A stretch of DNA of 29,769 nucleotides, taken from Ruthenibacterium avium. GTDB taxonomy: Bacteria > Bacillota > Clostridia > Oscillospirales > Ruminococcaceae. Of the stretch, positions 16,287 to 24,531 are shown piece by piece (within the stretch, counting starts at the first letter, position 1; each line of letters opens with the position of its first letter). A model generated the notes under the pieces. The model had not been told where the DNA came from and searched no databases. It saw nothing but the letters and a program-made list of their open reading frames with translations. The position numbers and the translations under genes were made by a program. Location of the stretch: contig DWYA01000050.1 in NCBI GenBank assembly GCA_019118905.1, positions 1 through 29,769 of the forward strand. Reading direction: 5' to 3'.

Positions 16287-17357
16287 TTATTCCACAGGAA
16301 CGACCCAGCCTTTTTCATCGGCCACAGTACCCCATTGAATGCCGGTGAGGGTATCATACAAGCGCTGTGTTACTTCGCCGATTTTGCCGCCGCCGATGAC
16401 TGCGGTTTCGCCCTCATAATACAGCTGACCCACAGGGCTGACAACGGCTGCTGTGCCGGTGCCGAATACTTCTTCCAAATGCCCGGTGCGTGCCGCCTGC
16501 ATCACTTCCTCAATGGAAAGACGGGTTTCACAGTCCACCGTGTAGCCCCAGTCGCGCAGCAGCTCAATGCAGCTCATTCGGGTGATGCCCGGCAGGACAG
16601 TGCCGACACAGGGAGCGGTGCGGATGACTCCGTCAATTTTGAAAAAGCAGTTCATGCTGCCGACTTCTTCCACATACTTGCGCTCAATTCCGTCCAGCCA
16701 CAGCACTTGGCTGTAACCCATTTCGTGTGCTTTCATCTGTCCGGCCAAGCTGGCGGCATAGTTTCCACCGCATTTGATAAAACCGGTGCCGCCCGGTGTA
16801 GCGCGGACATATTCATCTTCTACATAAATTTTTACCGGGTTTAAGCCTTCCTCGTAATAAGCGCCGGAAGGAGAGGCAATCACTAAAAATTGATAGGAAT
16901 CGCTGGGCTTTACGCCAAGGTGTGCCTCCGTTGCAATGGTGAACGGGCGCAGGTACAGGCTGGTGCCTTCCGCAGAGGGAACCCAGTCGCGGTCAACGTC
17001 CACCAGAGTTTTGACTGCCTGTACAAAATCCTCTACCGGAATGGTGGGAATGCAAAGGCGCTCGTGTGTGCTTTGCAGACGTTCGCCGTTCTTTTCCGGG
17101 CGGAAAAGCTGCACTTTGCCTTCTTTGGTGCGGTATGCCTTCAAGCCTTCGAAGCTCTCCTGTGCATAGTGAAACACCATGGCGGCCGGGTCGAGCGAAA
17201 GAGCATGATACGGCTCAATGCGCGCCGAGTGCCAGCCTTGGCCCTCGGTATAATCCATCACAAACATGTGGTCGGTGTAGTGATTGCCAAAACCAAGGCG
17301 ATTTTCGTCCGGCTTCGCTTTCGGGGTAGTAGTTTTCTGAATCTTGATATCCAGCAT
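16287..17357 (-). CDS. ilvE: Branched-chain amino acid aminotransferase, 356 aa
   Basis: PLP-dependent enzyme that transfers the amino group between glutamate and the keto acids of leucine, isoleucine and valine. The fold-type IV features are clear: FHYAQESFEGLKAYR near the N-terminus, the Schiff-base lysine K195 (GFIKCGGNYAASL), the EEVGSMNCFF segment after it, and the phosphate-binding GTGTAAVVSPV near the C-terminus. The length and motifs match the longer, mitochondrial-like BCAT group rather than the E. coli-like group of about 310 aa. The start at 17357 has a GGAG ribosome binding site about 11 nt upstream. It forms a single-gene transcript with its own promoter and a roughly 100-nt GC-rich leader. 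Confidence 0.96.
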   Translation of the reverse strand: MLDIKIQKTTTPKAKPDENRLGFGNHYTDHMFVMDYTEGQGWHSARIEPYHALSLDPAAMVFHYAQESFEGLKAYRTKEGKVQLFRPEKNGERLQSTHERLCIPTIPVEDFVQAVKTLVDVDRDWVPSAEGTSLYLRPFTIATEAHLGVKPSDSYQFLVIASPSGAYYEEGLNPVKIYVEDEYVRATPGGTGFIKCGGNYAASLAGQMKAHEMGYSQVLWLDGIERKYVEEVGSMNCFFKIDGVIRTAPCVGTVLPGITRMSCIELLRDWGYTVDCETRLSIEEVMQAARTGHLEEVFGTGTAAVVSPVGQLYYEGETAVIGGGKIGEVTQRLYDTLTGIQWGTVADEKGWVVPVE

Positions 17358-17463
17358 GGATGGTCGGCTCCTTTTTTCTCGGCGGGCTCAGCTTGGGGCA
17401 AGTACTCCGCCGGAAATCTCCCTGCCGAAGTGCCTCTTGGCCGCCCGTGTCGCTTTTTTGAAC

Positions 17464-17492
17464 ATTATAAAACTACTTTCGCGCCGCGTCAA
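17464..17492 (-). promoter_or_regulatory. Promoter of ilvE
   Basis: On the minus strand: -35 TTGACG (17487-17492), 17-nt spacer, perfect -10 TATAAT (17464-17469). The leader of about 100 nt is GC-rich and can fold, but it has no T-box motif or terminator that I can see. Confidence 0.85.
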
Positions 17493-17789
17493 GCATTTCC
17501 CATCGAAAAGCAATGAAAATTTAAACGCCAATTTTGTGCTAAAAATTGTAAAAATAACGATTCACGCTGCTTTTATAGTGTTTTAAACGATAATATATTC
17601 AAAAATAGAGAATAAAAAATCGTTTAATGCTTTAGTGATTGAAACAAGTAAAGTGAAAGAGCGGTTTTTCCGCTACGGAAAAAGGTCTTTGGTTGCTCTT
17701 ATGGGATTTTTAGCGTATAATAAAAACAGTTTGCCGCGCAAAAAAAGGGAACCTTCCAAGCGGCGTATGAAAAAACGGTAGGATGAGGG
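17493..17789. other. AT-rich spacer between divergent genes
   Basis: No gene is supported. It contains a 9-nt inverted repeat TTAAACGAT (17583-17591)/ATCGTTTAA (17619-17627), a small hairpin AGCGG-TTTTT-CCGCT near 17660-17674, and the promoter of the next gene. Confidence 0.5.
17693..17721 (+). promoter_or_regulatory. Promoter of the rgpF-like/recD2/comF unit
   Basis: -35 TTGCTC (17693-17698), 17-nt spacer, perfect -10 TATAAT (17716-17721), about 70 nt before the start codon. Confidence 0.7.
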
Positions 17790-19634
17790 ATGACGATGCA
17801 AAAACAACCATTGCGCCGTTTGGCTATTTTTGCTTATTTTGACGCACAGGGACAAGTAGATGATTATGTGCCCTATTTACTGCGGGCGGTGCGGGCGTTT
17901 TGCGAAAAACAAGTGATTGTGGTAAACGGAACGCTGTCCGAGGAGGGGCATGCCGCACTGCGCGCATGCTGTGATGAACTCATCCAGCGCCCGAACGAAG
18001 GCTTTGACATTACCGCCTACAAAGAGGGCTTTCTGCGGGAAAACGCCGGAACATACGATGAGGTGTTGTTTTATAACCAAACCATTTTTGGCCCGGTGTG
18101 TCCGCTGGACGAAATGTTTTCGCGCATGGAGCAAGCAGATGTCGACTTTTGGGGTTTAACACGCCATAAAGGCGCAAAAGCGGCCTCGTGGGATGACACC
18201 ATTCCCATTCCGCCGCACATTCAAAGCTTCTTTTTCGCCGTTCGCGGAAAGATGCTGCACTCCGAAGAATTTTTGCGCTATTGGCAGGAACTGCCCGCCA
18301 TCAATAGCTATTGGGATGCCGTAGAAAAGCATGAAATTCGGTTTACCAAGCATTTTGCAGCGCTGGGATATCGCTGGGATGTGGCGGTACACACGGAGGA
18401 TTTAGAAGCGCTGAACGATTATCCCTTAATGGGAATGCCCGTGGAGCTGCTGAAAGAGCGCGGCTGCCCGTTTTTTAAGCGCAAAAACTTTATGACACAG
18501 CGCCATATTTATACCACTTGTCCGCAGGGTGCGGCGACGAAGGCGCTGTATGACTATCTGCGCAAAGAAACCGATTACCCCACCGCTTTGGTCATGCAAA
18601 ATCTTCTGCGCACTGAGCCGCTTTCCAGCGGTGTGGAAGCGCTGGGGCTTTGCGTCAGCGCGGACGAACGCCCGGCGTGTGACCTTGACGGTGTTTTCAC
18701 GCTGGTGATGATTGATCACGACGCTTTGGCCTCCTTGCTTGTTCCGCGTTTGGACGAGCTGGCCAAGGGGACGGTTTGCCGTGTAGTTTACGCCAATGAA
18801 CATCTGCGCAGCGCGTGGGACAAGCAAATTACGATTCCCCACGAAGCAGAAGAAACGGCGCTTTTGCCCGCAGAATATTTGATGCAGCACCTCGCGGATA
18901 TCCAAGCAAAATACCGTTGGCTGCTATTTCTGCACACGGCACTTCCGCCTTTGCTGGAGCAGTTTGCCGACGCCACCTCCATGCTTTCTGCAATGGAAGC
19001 GCTGCACCCCGCCCCGTGTGCGGCTGCGATGCAGCAAGATGAAAATATCGGCTTGATTGTGCCTTTAACACCCTCTCATCAGGAAACGCTGACAATCGGG
19101 CTGAATTTGCCGCGTTACGAAAGCGCCCTGCGCGAAATGGGAATCAAGGTTCCCTTGGGTAAATGGGGAATTGCATCCCGGGGCGGCATGTTTTTTGCCA
19201 GAACAGACGCGCTTTCGGCGTTGACTTTGCCGGAAAACGCAATGCAGGGAATGAATCCGCTTTGGGATTTTGTGCCCCCGCTGCTCGCACAGAAAAACGG
19301 ATACTTCACAGCGTTCAGCACCTCCCATGCACATGCTGTGAACGAATGGCTGAACAAAAGCGTGATGCTGGAGGAAATACAGTCGCTTTGGGCAACGAAA
19401 GAAAAAACACGCTATGACCAAATTGAATTTCGCATGAAGGCCATTTTGGACTTTTACTATGAGCGGCGCTATCACATGACCTTGCAGCAAGCGTTTGAAG
19501 CGCCCTTAACGCTCAAGCAAAAGGTGTGGATTTGCTTGCAGATTTTTATGAAGCCGAAAACGTTTGAACGCTTGCAAAAGCTGCTCGGCGGAAAAGAAAA
19601 ACCGGTGCAGGAGCTGCATGATGATTTAGATTAG
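17790..19634 (+). CDS. Rhamnan synthesis protein F (RgpF) family protein, 614 aa
   Basis: The N-terminal ~250 residues carry the RgpF family pattern: RRLAIFAYFDAQGQVDDYV, NEGFDITAYKEGF (69-81), EVLFYNQTIFGPVCPLDEMF, DFWGLT and HIQSFFFAVRGKML. RgpF-type proteins take part in building rhamnose-containing cell wall polysaccharides, and many are fused to or encoded with glycosyltransferases. The C-terminal half also has an RgpF-like layout with a LLFLHTALPPLLEQF segment. There is no clear membrane segment. Two adjacent ATG codons (17790 and 17796) could serve as start; the AGGATGAGGG stretch just upstream fits either. No other polysaccharide genes lie nearby; instead it heads a unit with recD2 and comF, which is odd. 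The exact enzymatic role is unknown. Confidence 0.85.
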   Translation: MTMQKQPLRRLAIFAYFDAQGQVDDYVPYLLRAVRAFCEKQVIVVNGTLSEEGHAALRACCDELIQRPNEGFDITAYKEGFLRENAGTYDEVLFYNQTIFGPVCPLDEMFSRMEQADVDFWGLTRHKGAKAASWDDTIPIPPHIQSFFFAVRGKMLHSEEFLRYWQELPAINSYWDAVEKHEIRFTKHFAALGYRWDVAVHTEDLEALNDYPLMGMPVELLKERGCPFFKRKNFMTQRHIYTTCPQGAATKALYDYLRKETDYPTALVMQNLLRTEPLSSGVEALGLCVSADERPACDLDGVFTLVMIDHDALASLLVPRLDELAKGTVCRVVYANEHLRSAWDKQITIPHEAEETALLPAEYLMQHLADIQAKYRWLLFLHTALPPLLEQFADATSMLSAMEALHPAPCAAAMQQDENIGLIVPLTPSHQETLTIGLNLPRYESALREMGIKVPLGKWGIASRGGMFFARTDALSALTLPENAMQGMNPLWDFVPPLLAQKNGYFTAFSTSHAHAVNEWLNKSVMLEEIQSLWATKEKTRYDQIEFRMKAILDFYYERRYHMTLQQAFEAPLTLKQKVWICLQIFMKPKTFERLQKLLGGKEKPVQELHDDLD

Positions 19635-19694
19635 TTTTCTGCTTTTCACATTTCCTCTTTTTTCTCATAAGATGAAAAAAAGGAGGAATGAGCG

Positions 19695-20012
19695 ATGGAA
19701 AGCGGTGTTATTTTGATTATCATTACCATGTTCGCGGTTTTAGGGGCATATTATCTGTCGGACTTAGCGGCGCAGTGGTTTGCCGGGAGAAAGCATTTGC
19801 GCCGGGCTGTTGTGGTTATCAGCGGGGAGTCGCCCGAGGAAATTTGGGAAAATGTTATGGTGGTGCGCGGCAGAATGCCGGAGCTTTCCGTGCTGGCTGT
19901 GTACGAGCAAAAGCAAAGCGCCTGTCTGAGGGAACCGGGCATGAAGAATATTCGTGTGGTGGCCGCAGAGGAGTTAACCCCGGCATTAGAAGAAGCCCTG
20001 CACTCCGTTTGA
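19695..20012 (+). CDS. Single-pass membrane protein of unknown function, 105 aa
   Basis: ATG 19695 follows AAAGGAGG (19679-19686) at 8-nt spacing, the strongest ribosome binding site in this unit, which decides the frame against an overlapping open frame starting at 19688. Residues 5-22 (VILIIITMFAVLGAYYLS) form one membrane segment or signal anchor. A soluble domain of about 80 residues follows, with alternating hydrophobic strands (RAVVVISG, LSVLAVY, IRVVAAEEL) and helices suggesting a small alpha/beta fold. I do not recognise the family. It lies 60 nt after the RgpF-like gene and 31 nt before recD2, so it is probably cotranscribed. Confidence 0.75.
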   Translation: MESGVILIIITMFAVLGAYYLSDLAAQWFAGRKHLRRAVVVISGESPEEIWENVMVVRGRMPELSVLAVYEQKQSACLREPGMKNIRVVAAEELTPALEEALHSV

Positions 20013-20043
20013 AACAGGCGGGCTGAAAAAGGAGCGTGAAAGC

Positions 20044-22239
20044 ATGTCCCAAAATTTGCAGACACTCAGCGGGACAGTGGAACACATTATTTTTTGCAAT
20101 GAGGAAACGGGTTACACCGTGTTGGAATTGGCCTCGGAAGGGGAGCTTTACACAGCAGTGGGGGAGCTGGCCGAAATTTGCGAGGGCGAGGAAGTGACGC
20201 TGCACGGCTATTTTACCTCCCATCCGAATTTTGGCGAGCAGTTTCGCGCCGAAGCCTATGAGGTGCGTTTGCCCGAAACGGCTTCTGCTATAAAACGCTA
20301 CTTGGCAAGCGGTGTGCTGCCGTACATCGGCAAGGCGACGGCGGGCAAAATTGTGGATCGCTTTGGCCAGCAAGCGCTGGAGGTGATTGCCAGCGAGCCG
20401 GAGCGCTTAACACAAATTAAGGGCATGACGTCCGAAAAGGCCATGGCGGCCAGCCGGGAGTTTAAGCGGCTGTTCGGCGTGCGGGAAGCCATCCAGTGCT
20501 TGGCGCAATATCATTTGCCGACGCAAACTGCCGTTGCACTTTACCGTCATTATGGGCCGGATACCGCGGATTTGATTAAGCAAAACCCCTATCTTTTGTG
20601 CGGATACCCCGCCTATCAGGATTTTCAGGTGGCAGACACCATTGCGCGAGATATGAGCATGGACTATGATGCCAGTGAACGGGTTGTTGCGGGTATTTTA
20701 TATGTCATGCGCCACAATTTGAACAATGGACACACCTGCCTGCCGTTCGATAAACTCAGCAAGGCGACCGCCGGTTTTTTGAAGGTGGAGGAAGGCACCG
20801 TGCGCCAGCAGATGAACGAATTGCTGGAACGGGAAGAATTGTTTTTTGAAACCTATGACGAGCGCAGCTATGTGTATTTGCCGGAGTATTGGCGTGCAGA
20901 ACGCGACGTGGCACAGCATTTGCTGGAGCTGGTGCGCCAGCCGAACCGCGCGGACGACTGTGAACGGGAAATTGAGGAAATGGAGCGCGCGCAGGGAATT
21001 GCCTATGCGCCCCTGCAAAAGAAAGCCATTGCCGCCGCCGTTTCGCGCAAGGTGCTGGTACTCACCGGCGGCCCCGGCACGGGAAAGACCACAACGGTAA
21101 ACGCCATTTTAACGCTGCTGGAGCGCCGGGGGGAGCGCGTGGCACTGGCTGCGCCCACCGGACGCGCGGCAAAGCGGCTCAATGAGCTGACGGGCAGGGA
21201 AGCCAAAACCATTCACCGTCTGCTGGAAGTCAATCAAGGGGCTGCAGATACCGTGCGCTTTGTCCACCACGAGCGCAATCCTTTGAAATGTGATGCGGTT
21301 GTCGTGGACGAGATGAGTATGGTGGATGTATTGCTGTTCCAAAGTCTGCTGGCTGCGCTCAAGCCGTCGTGCAAATTGATTTTAGTGGGCGATGAAGACC
21401 AGCTCCCCAGCGTGGGAGCGGGAAATGTGCTGGGCGGCATGATTGCCTCGGGCGTGATTCCCACCGTGCGCTTAACCGAGATTTTCCGTCAGGCGGCAGA
21501 AAGCCTGATTGTGTCCAATGCACACCGCATTGTGGAGGGAAATCCGCCGCAAAAAGGAACGCGCGACAGCGATTTCTTTTTGCTGGAATCGGACGGACAA
21601 GCCTGTGCCGACTTGGTGTGTGATTTGGTGGCGCGGCGGCTGCCCCAAAGCTATGGGTATGACCCGCGTGAAGATATTCAGGTGCTTTGCCCGTCCAAAA
21701 TCGGGCTGTTGGGGGCGGCATCCTTAAACCCGATGCTGCAAGCTTGCTTAAACCCGCCCGCGCCCAATAAGCCGCAGCTGCAAGTAGGGGCGAAAATTTT
21801 GCGCAAGGGCGACAAAGTTATGCAAATGAAAAATAATTATGATATTCCGTTTCAGCGCATTGACGGCGGCGGAGAAGGCGCCGGCGCATTTAACGGCGAT
21901 ATGGGCGTAATTGAGGAAGTAGACGTTCGCGCGGGCAGTGTTACGGTGCGCAGTGAGGACAGGCGGCTTGTTTATACGTCGGAATTTCTGCGTGAATTAG
22001 AGCCGGCCTATGCCGTTACGATTCATAAAAGTCAGGGCAGTGAATTTCCGGCTGTGGTCATTCCGGTGATGGATGTGCCGCCGCGTCTTTGTTACCGCAA
22101 CTTGCTTTATACGGGTGTAACACGCGCAAAAAACCTTTGCATTTTGACGGGACATCGCTCGGAGGTAGCGCAAATGGTGCAGAACATTCAAAGCAACAAG
22201 CGGTTTTCCTGCTTGGCAAGGATGCTGGCACAGGCATGA
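20044..22239 (+). CDS. recD2: RecD2-type ATP-dependent DNA helicase, 731 aa
   Basis: Superfamily 1B 5'-3' DNA helicase, RecBC-independent form, involved in DNA repair and replication stress (family knowledge). The N-terminal OB-like domain begins LSGTVEHIIFCNEETGYTVL and a helix-hairpin-helix region follows (about 80-210), both found in RecD2 and not in RecD. Helicase motifs: Walker A LTGGPGTGKTTT (340-351), Walker B VVDEMSM (D422, E423), motif III GDEDQLPSVGAG, TEIFRQA, motif V TIHKSQGSEF and motif VI YTGVTRAK. The length is usual for the family. Ribosome binding site AAGGAG precedes ATG 20044. Its stop overlaps the comF start (ATGA), a mark of translational coupling. Confidence 0.97.
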   Translation: MSQNLQTLSGTVEHIIFCNEETGYTVLELASEGELYTAVGELAEICEGEEVTLHGYFTSHPNFGEQFRAEAYEVRLPETASAIKRYLASGVLPYIGKATAGKIVDRFGQQALEVIASEPERLTQIKGMTSEKAMAASREFKRLFGVREAIQCLAQYHLPTQTAVALYRHYGPDTADLIKQNPYLLCGYPAYQDFQVADTIARDMSMDYDASERVVAGILYVMRHNLNNGHTCLPFDKLSKATAGFLKVEEGTVRQQMNELLEREELFFETYDERSYVYLPEYWRAERDVAQHLLELVRQPNRADDCEREIEEMERAQGIAYAPLQKKAIAAAVSRKVLVLTGGPGTGKTTTVNAILTLLERRGERVALAAPTGRAAKRLNELTGREAKTIHRLLEVNQGAADTVRFVHHERNPLKCDAVVVDEMSMVDVLLFQSLLAALKPSCKLILVGDEDQLPSVGAGNVLGGMIASGVIPTVRLTEIFRQAAESLIVSNAHRIVEGNPPQKGTRDSDFFLLESDGQACADLVCDLVARRLPQSYGYDPREDIQVLCPSKIGLLGAASLNPMLQACLNPPAPNKPQLQVGAKILRKGDKVMQMKNNYDIPFQRIDGGGEGAGAFNGDMGVIEEVDVRAGSVTVRSEDRRLVYTSEFLRELEPAYAVTIHKSQGSEFPAVVIPVMDVPPRLCYRNLLYTGVTRAKNLCILTGHRSEVAQMVQNIQSNKRFSCLARMLAQA

Positions 22240-22907
22240 AAGAGATGTCATTCGACTGGATCGATTTTCTTCAAAAGCTCATTTTTCCGCCGCGCTGTCC
22301 GGTTTGTTCGCGGGTTCTCGGCTTTGTGCCGGAGTGTGAGCGCTGCACACCGCTGATTCCTCGGCTGCTGCGGCGGGAGCTGGTGCCGCTTTCCCTGCAT
22401 ACGCTGTCCATGCTGGAGCAGGTTTATGCGCCGTTTGTCTATCAGCCTCCCATGAAAAAGCCCCTGCTTTTGGCGAAGTATGAAGCGCGCAGAGATATTA
22501 TGCGCTTTTTTGCAGAGTATATGGCGCAGGGCGTGCGGGAGGCGGGCTGGCCGGTGGATGTTATTGTTCCGGTGCCATCTCATCCGGCTTCTGTTCGTCG
22601 GCGCGGCCATGACACCGCGCTGCTGTTTGCCCAAGCGCTGGCCGAACAGCTGCATTTGCCTGTGGAAGATCAGGCACTGAAAAAGCTGTATCAGACAAAG
22701 GAACAGCACACGCTGAGCGAACAGGCGCGGCAAAGCAATTTGCTGGGTGCTTTTGCGGTGCAAGCGCCGCAAGCAGTTCGGGGACGGCGAATATTACTGG
22801 TGGATGATGTGCTGACCACAGGCGCAACATTAAATGAATGTGCAAAAATGCTGCTGGGCGCAGGCGCTGAGTGCTGCTATGGCGCAACGGCAGTCGTAAC
22901 GGAATGA
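22236..22907 (+). CDS. comF: ComF family phosphoribosyltransferase-like protein, 223 aa
   Basis: Start at ATG 22236, sharing ATGA with the recD2 stop; AAGGAT lies about 12 nt upstream. The frame is open further upstream but inside recD2. An N-terminal zinc finger C21-C24-C34-C37 (RCPVC...ECERC) is followed by a type I phosphoribosyltransferase fold with the PRPP-binding loop VDDVLTTGAT (189-198). In naturally competent bacteria ComF acts at the inner side of the DNA uptake machine, but homologues are also common in non-competent species, where the role is unclear. Pairing with recD2 suggests a shared link to single-stranded DNA handling (inference). Confidence 0.93.
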   Translation: MKEMSFDWIDFLQKLIFPPRCPVCSRVLGFVPECERCTPLIPRLLRRELVPLSLHTLSMLEQVYAPFVYQPPMKKPLLLAKYEARRDIMRFFAEYMAQGVREAGWPVDVIVPVPSHPASVRRRGHDTALLFAQALAEQLHLPVEDQALKKLYQTKEQHTLSEQARQSNLLGAFAVQAPQAVRGRRILLVDDVLTTGATLNECAKMLLGAGAECCYGATAVVTE

Positions 22908-22931
22908 TGCGGAACGCTTTCCGGTAAACAA

Positions 22932-22987
22932 AAAAGCCCCGATGGCTCTCTGCGCACCAAACGGCGCAGGACAGAATCGGGGTTTTG
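22932..22987. terminator. Bidirectional terminator between comF and the oxidoreductase gene
   Basis: AAAAGCCCCGAT (22932-22943) pairs with ATCGGGG plus TTTT (22976-22986), and an inner CTGCGC/GCGCAG stem sits inside. T-rich on both strands and placed between convergent genes. Confidence 0.9.
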
Positions 22988-23003
22988 TGTTGAATTGGAT
23001 GGG

Positions 23004-23978
23004 TTATTCAAACGGATACGAAAGCCCCCAGGCTTTGCGAAGGGTATCCATCTGGTGTAAAATGCGCAGTGTTTCCGCGTGCGGAAGTTCGGGGCACTCG
23101 GTTTGGCCTTGCGCAATGGCTTTGGCGGCACAGCGAACCTCGTATTCATAACCCGTGAAATCATGCGGGAAAGAATACTCTTTCGGTTCACCTTCTGCCG
23201 GATAAACCGTAAAGCCGTCTGCGTGCCAAAAGTGCGGAATGACAATTTTGCCGCATGTACCGTAAAGAACAGCGCAATTATCCAGCTGTGCATGAATGCC
23301 GGAAGTTAAACACGCAACCGCGCCGCTCTCATACGAAAGGCTGATGCTGTTTTGTGCGTCTACGCCCAGATCTGTTTTTGTGCATACGCCGCAAATCTCT
23401 TTGGGTTCCCCCAGCGCAATCGCGGCCATGGTCAGCGGATAAATGCCGAGGTCGAGCAGAGCGCCGCCCGCAAGCTCGGGCTGTGCAATGCGTTCTTTTT
23501 TAGCGACGGGCACACCGAACGAACAAGTCAGCGTTTCAATCTCTCCAATCGCACCGCTTTTCAGCACTTCCTGCAAAGCCGGAACAAAAGGCATAAACCG
23601 TGTCCAAGTGGCTTCTACCAGCAGCAAGCCGCGCTCTTTGGCCAGCGCAAACAGCTCTTTTGCCTGTGCTTCATTCACCGTCATGGGCTTTTCGCACAAA
23701 ACGTGCTTGCCGTGTTCCAAAGCTGCTTTGGCATGTTCATAATGGTGGCTGTGCGGGCTGCCGATGTACACAAGATCAACATGTTCATCCTCAAAAAGAG
23801 CCTCGTAGCTGCCATAAGCAATGGCAAAGCCGCAGCGTTTTGCCAAAACGGCAGCGCGCTCTGTGCTGCGGGCGGCGATAGCGTAGCACTCAATGCCTTC
23901 GTCTTTCATTTGGGAAACTGTTTGTGCCATATGCGTTGCAATATTGCCGGCTGTCAAGATTGCAAATTTTAATGCCAT
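23004..23978 (-). CDS. Gfo/Idh/MocA family NAD(P)-dependent oxidoreductase, 324 aa
   Basis: Start at 23978 because GTGAGG (minus strand, near 23985-23990) lies 7 nt upstream and the sequence MALKFAILTAGNIATHM opens the Rossmann fold; the longer open frame beyond it is spurious. The family's conserved EKP motif is at residues 96-98 (HVLCEKPMTVNEA), where Lys is catalytic. R37 after the second strand (AARS) favours NADP(H). The second half has ALLDLGIYPLTM, typical of the dihydrodiol dehydrogenase-like branch, which acts on sugars or cyclic diols. Substrate unknown. Single-gene transcript, divergent from the lysine transporter operon. Confidence 0.93.
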   Translation of the reverse strand: MALKFAILTAGNIATHMAQTVSQMKDEGIECYAIAARSTERAAVLAKRCGFAIAYGSYEALFEDEHVDLVYIGSPHSHHYEHAKAALEHGKHVLCEKPMTVNEAQAKELFALAKERGLLLVEATWTRFMPFVPALQEVLKSGAIGEIETLTCSFGVPVAKKERIAQPELAGGALLDLGIYPLTMAAIALGEPKEICGVCTKTDLGVDAQNSISLSYESGAVACLTSGIHAQLDNCAVLYGTCGKIVIPHFWHADGFTVYPAEGEPKEYSFPHDFTGYEYEVRCAAKAIAQGQTECPELPHAETLRILHQMDTLRKAWGLSYPFE

Positions 23979-24039
23979 AAAATGCCTCACTTTCTGCGTA
24001 TCAGCGCATGATAATCTCCGCATCAAACGGATTGCTTTC

Positions 24040-24068
24040 ATTGTAGCACGCCGACAAGCGTTTGAAAA
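24040..24068 (-). promoter_or_regulatory. Probable promoter of the Gfo/Idh/MocA gene
   Basis: On the minus strand: -10 TACAAT (24040-24045), 17-nt spacer, -35 TTTTCA (24063-24068), about 60 nt before the start. Confidence 0.55.
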
Positions 24069-24172
24069 GATGTTGAAAGGAAAACAATCCGAGTGCATAG
24101 CGGACAGGATGACCGAAAAAACGGACAATTGCGCTCTTTTTTTGTGGCAATATCTGAAAAATATCGGTGTGG

Positions 24173-24201
24173 TTGACTTTGTGAAAAGTGCGTGATAGAA
24201 T
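24173..24201 (+). promoter_or_regulatory. Promoter of the lysine riboswitch transcript
   Basis: -35 TTGACT (24173-24178), 17-nt spacer and -10 TAGAAT (24196-24201). Transcription would begin just before the riboswitch P1 stem. The stretch 24069-24172 holds nothing else I can identify. Confidence 0.8.
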
Positions 24202-24210
24202 AACGAAAAA

Positions 24211-24382
24211 ACCAAATGGTAGAGGTGCGGAGTGCCATGAGTAACACAGGCGTATGGCCGGTAAAGGCTGCTTGTGCAAAAGGGACGTTCCGCCGAAATG
24301 AGGGCTGTTTTACCGCAGCTTTCGTTGGTTTGCTGTAATAAGATGCCGCAAACTGTCACATCTGTGGAGAGCTTCCGTTGGT
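24211..24382 (+). ncRNA. Lysine riboswitch (L box)
   Basis: The conserved lysine-aptamer blocks appear in order: AGAGGTGCGG (24221-24230), ATGAGTAAC just after, CGCCGAAATGAGGGC (from 24291), GCAGCTTTCGTTGG, AACTGTCACA (24351-24360) and GGAGAGCTTCC (24366-24376). P1 can form between ACCAA (24211-24215) and TTGGT (24378-24382). A terminator follows at 24414-24449. In known L boxes lysine binding stabilises P1 and favours termination, so the downstream transporter should be on when lysine is scarce. This gives strong evidence that the ABC system imports lysine. Confidence 0.95.
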
Positions 24383-24413
24383 GCAAGTAAGGGCGAATAT
24401 TGCTTTTCTTTGA

Positions 24414-24449
24414 CCACAAGGCGTTGTACAGATGCCTTGTGGTTTTTTT
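24414..24449 (+). terminator. Riboswitch expression-platform terminator
   Basis: CCACAAGGC (24414-24422) pairs perfectly with GCCTTGTGG (24434-24442), followed by seven Ts. It lies between the lysine aptamer and the first transporter gene, as expected for transcriptional control. Confidence 0.93.
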
Positions 24450-24531
24450 GTGTCCATTGGGCAAAAGAAAAATCAGCAAGCGGCGCTTTGGCAAGTTAGC
24501 TGCGCCGTCAACGAAAAGAGGATGAAGAGTG

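Noticed and set aside
17358..17457. T-box or other riboswitch in the ilvE leader
   Set aside because: The leader is only about 100 nt, lacks the T-box consensus and has no terminator; GC-rich pairing alone is not enough.
16227..17516. Plus-strand open frames opposite ilvE
   Set aside because: They are shadows of ilvE, which has complete family motifs, a promoter and a ribosome binding site on the minus strand.
19688..20026. Alternative 112-codon frame overlapping the 105-aa membrane protein gene
   Set aside because: The ribosome binding site spacing fits ATG 19695 better, and only that frame gives a clean membrane anchor and ordered hydrophobic pattern.
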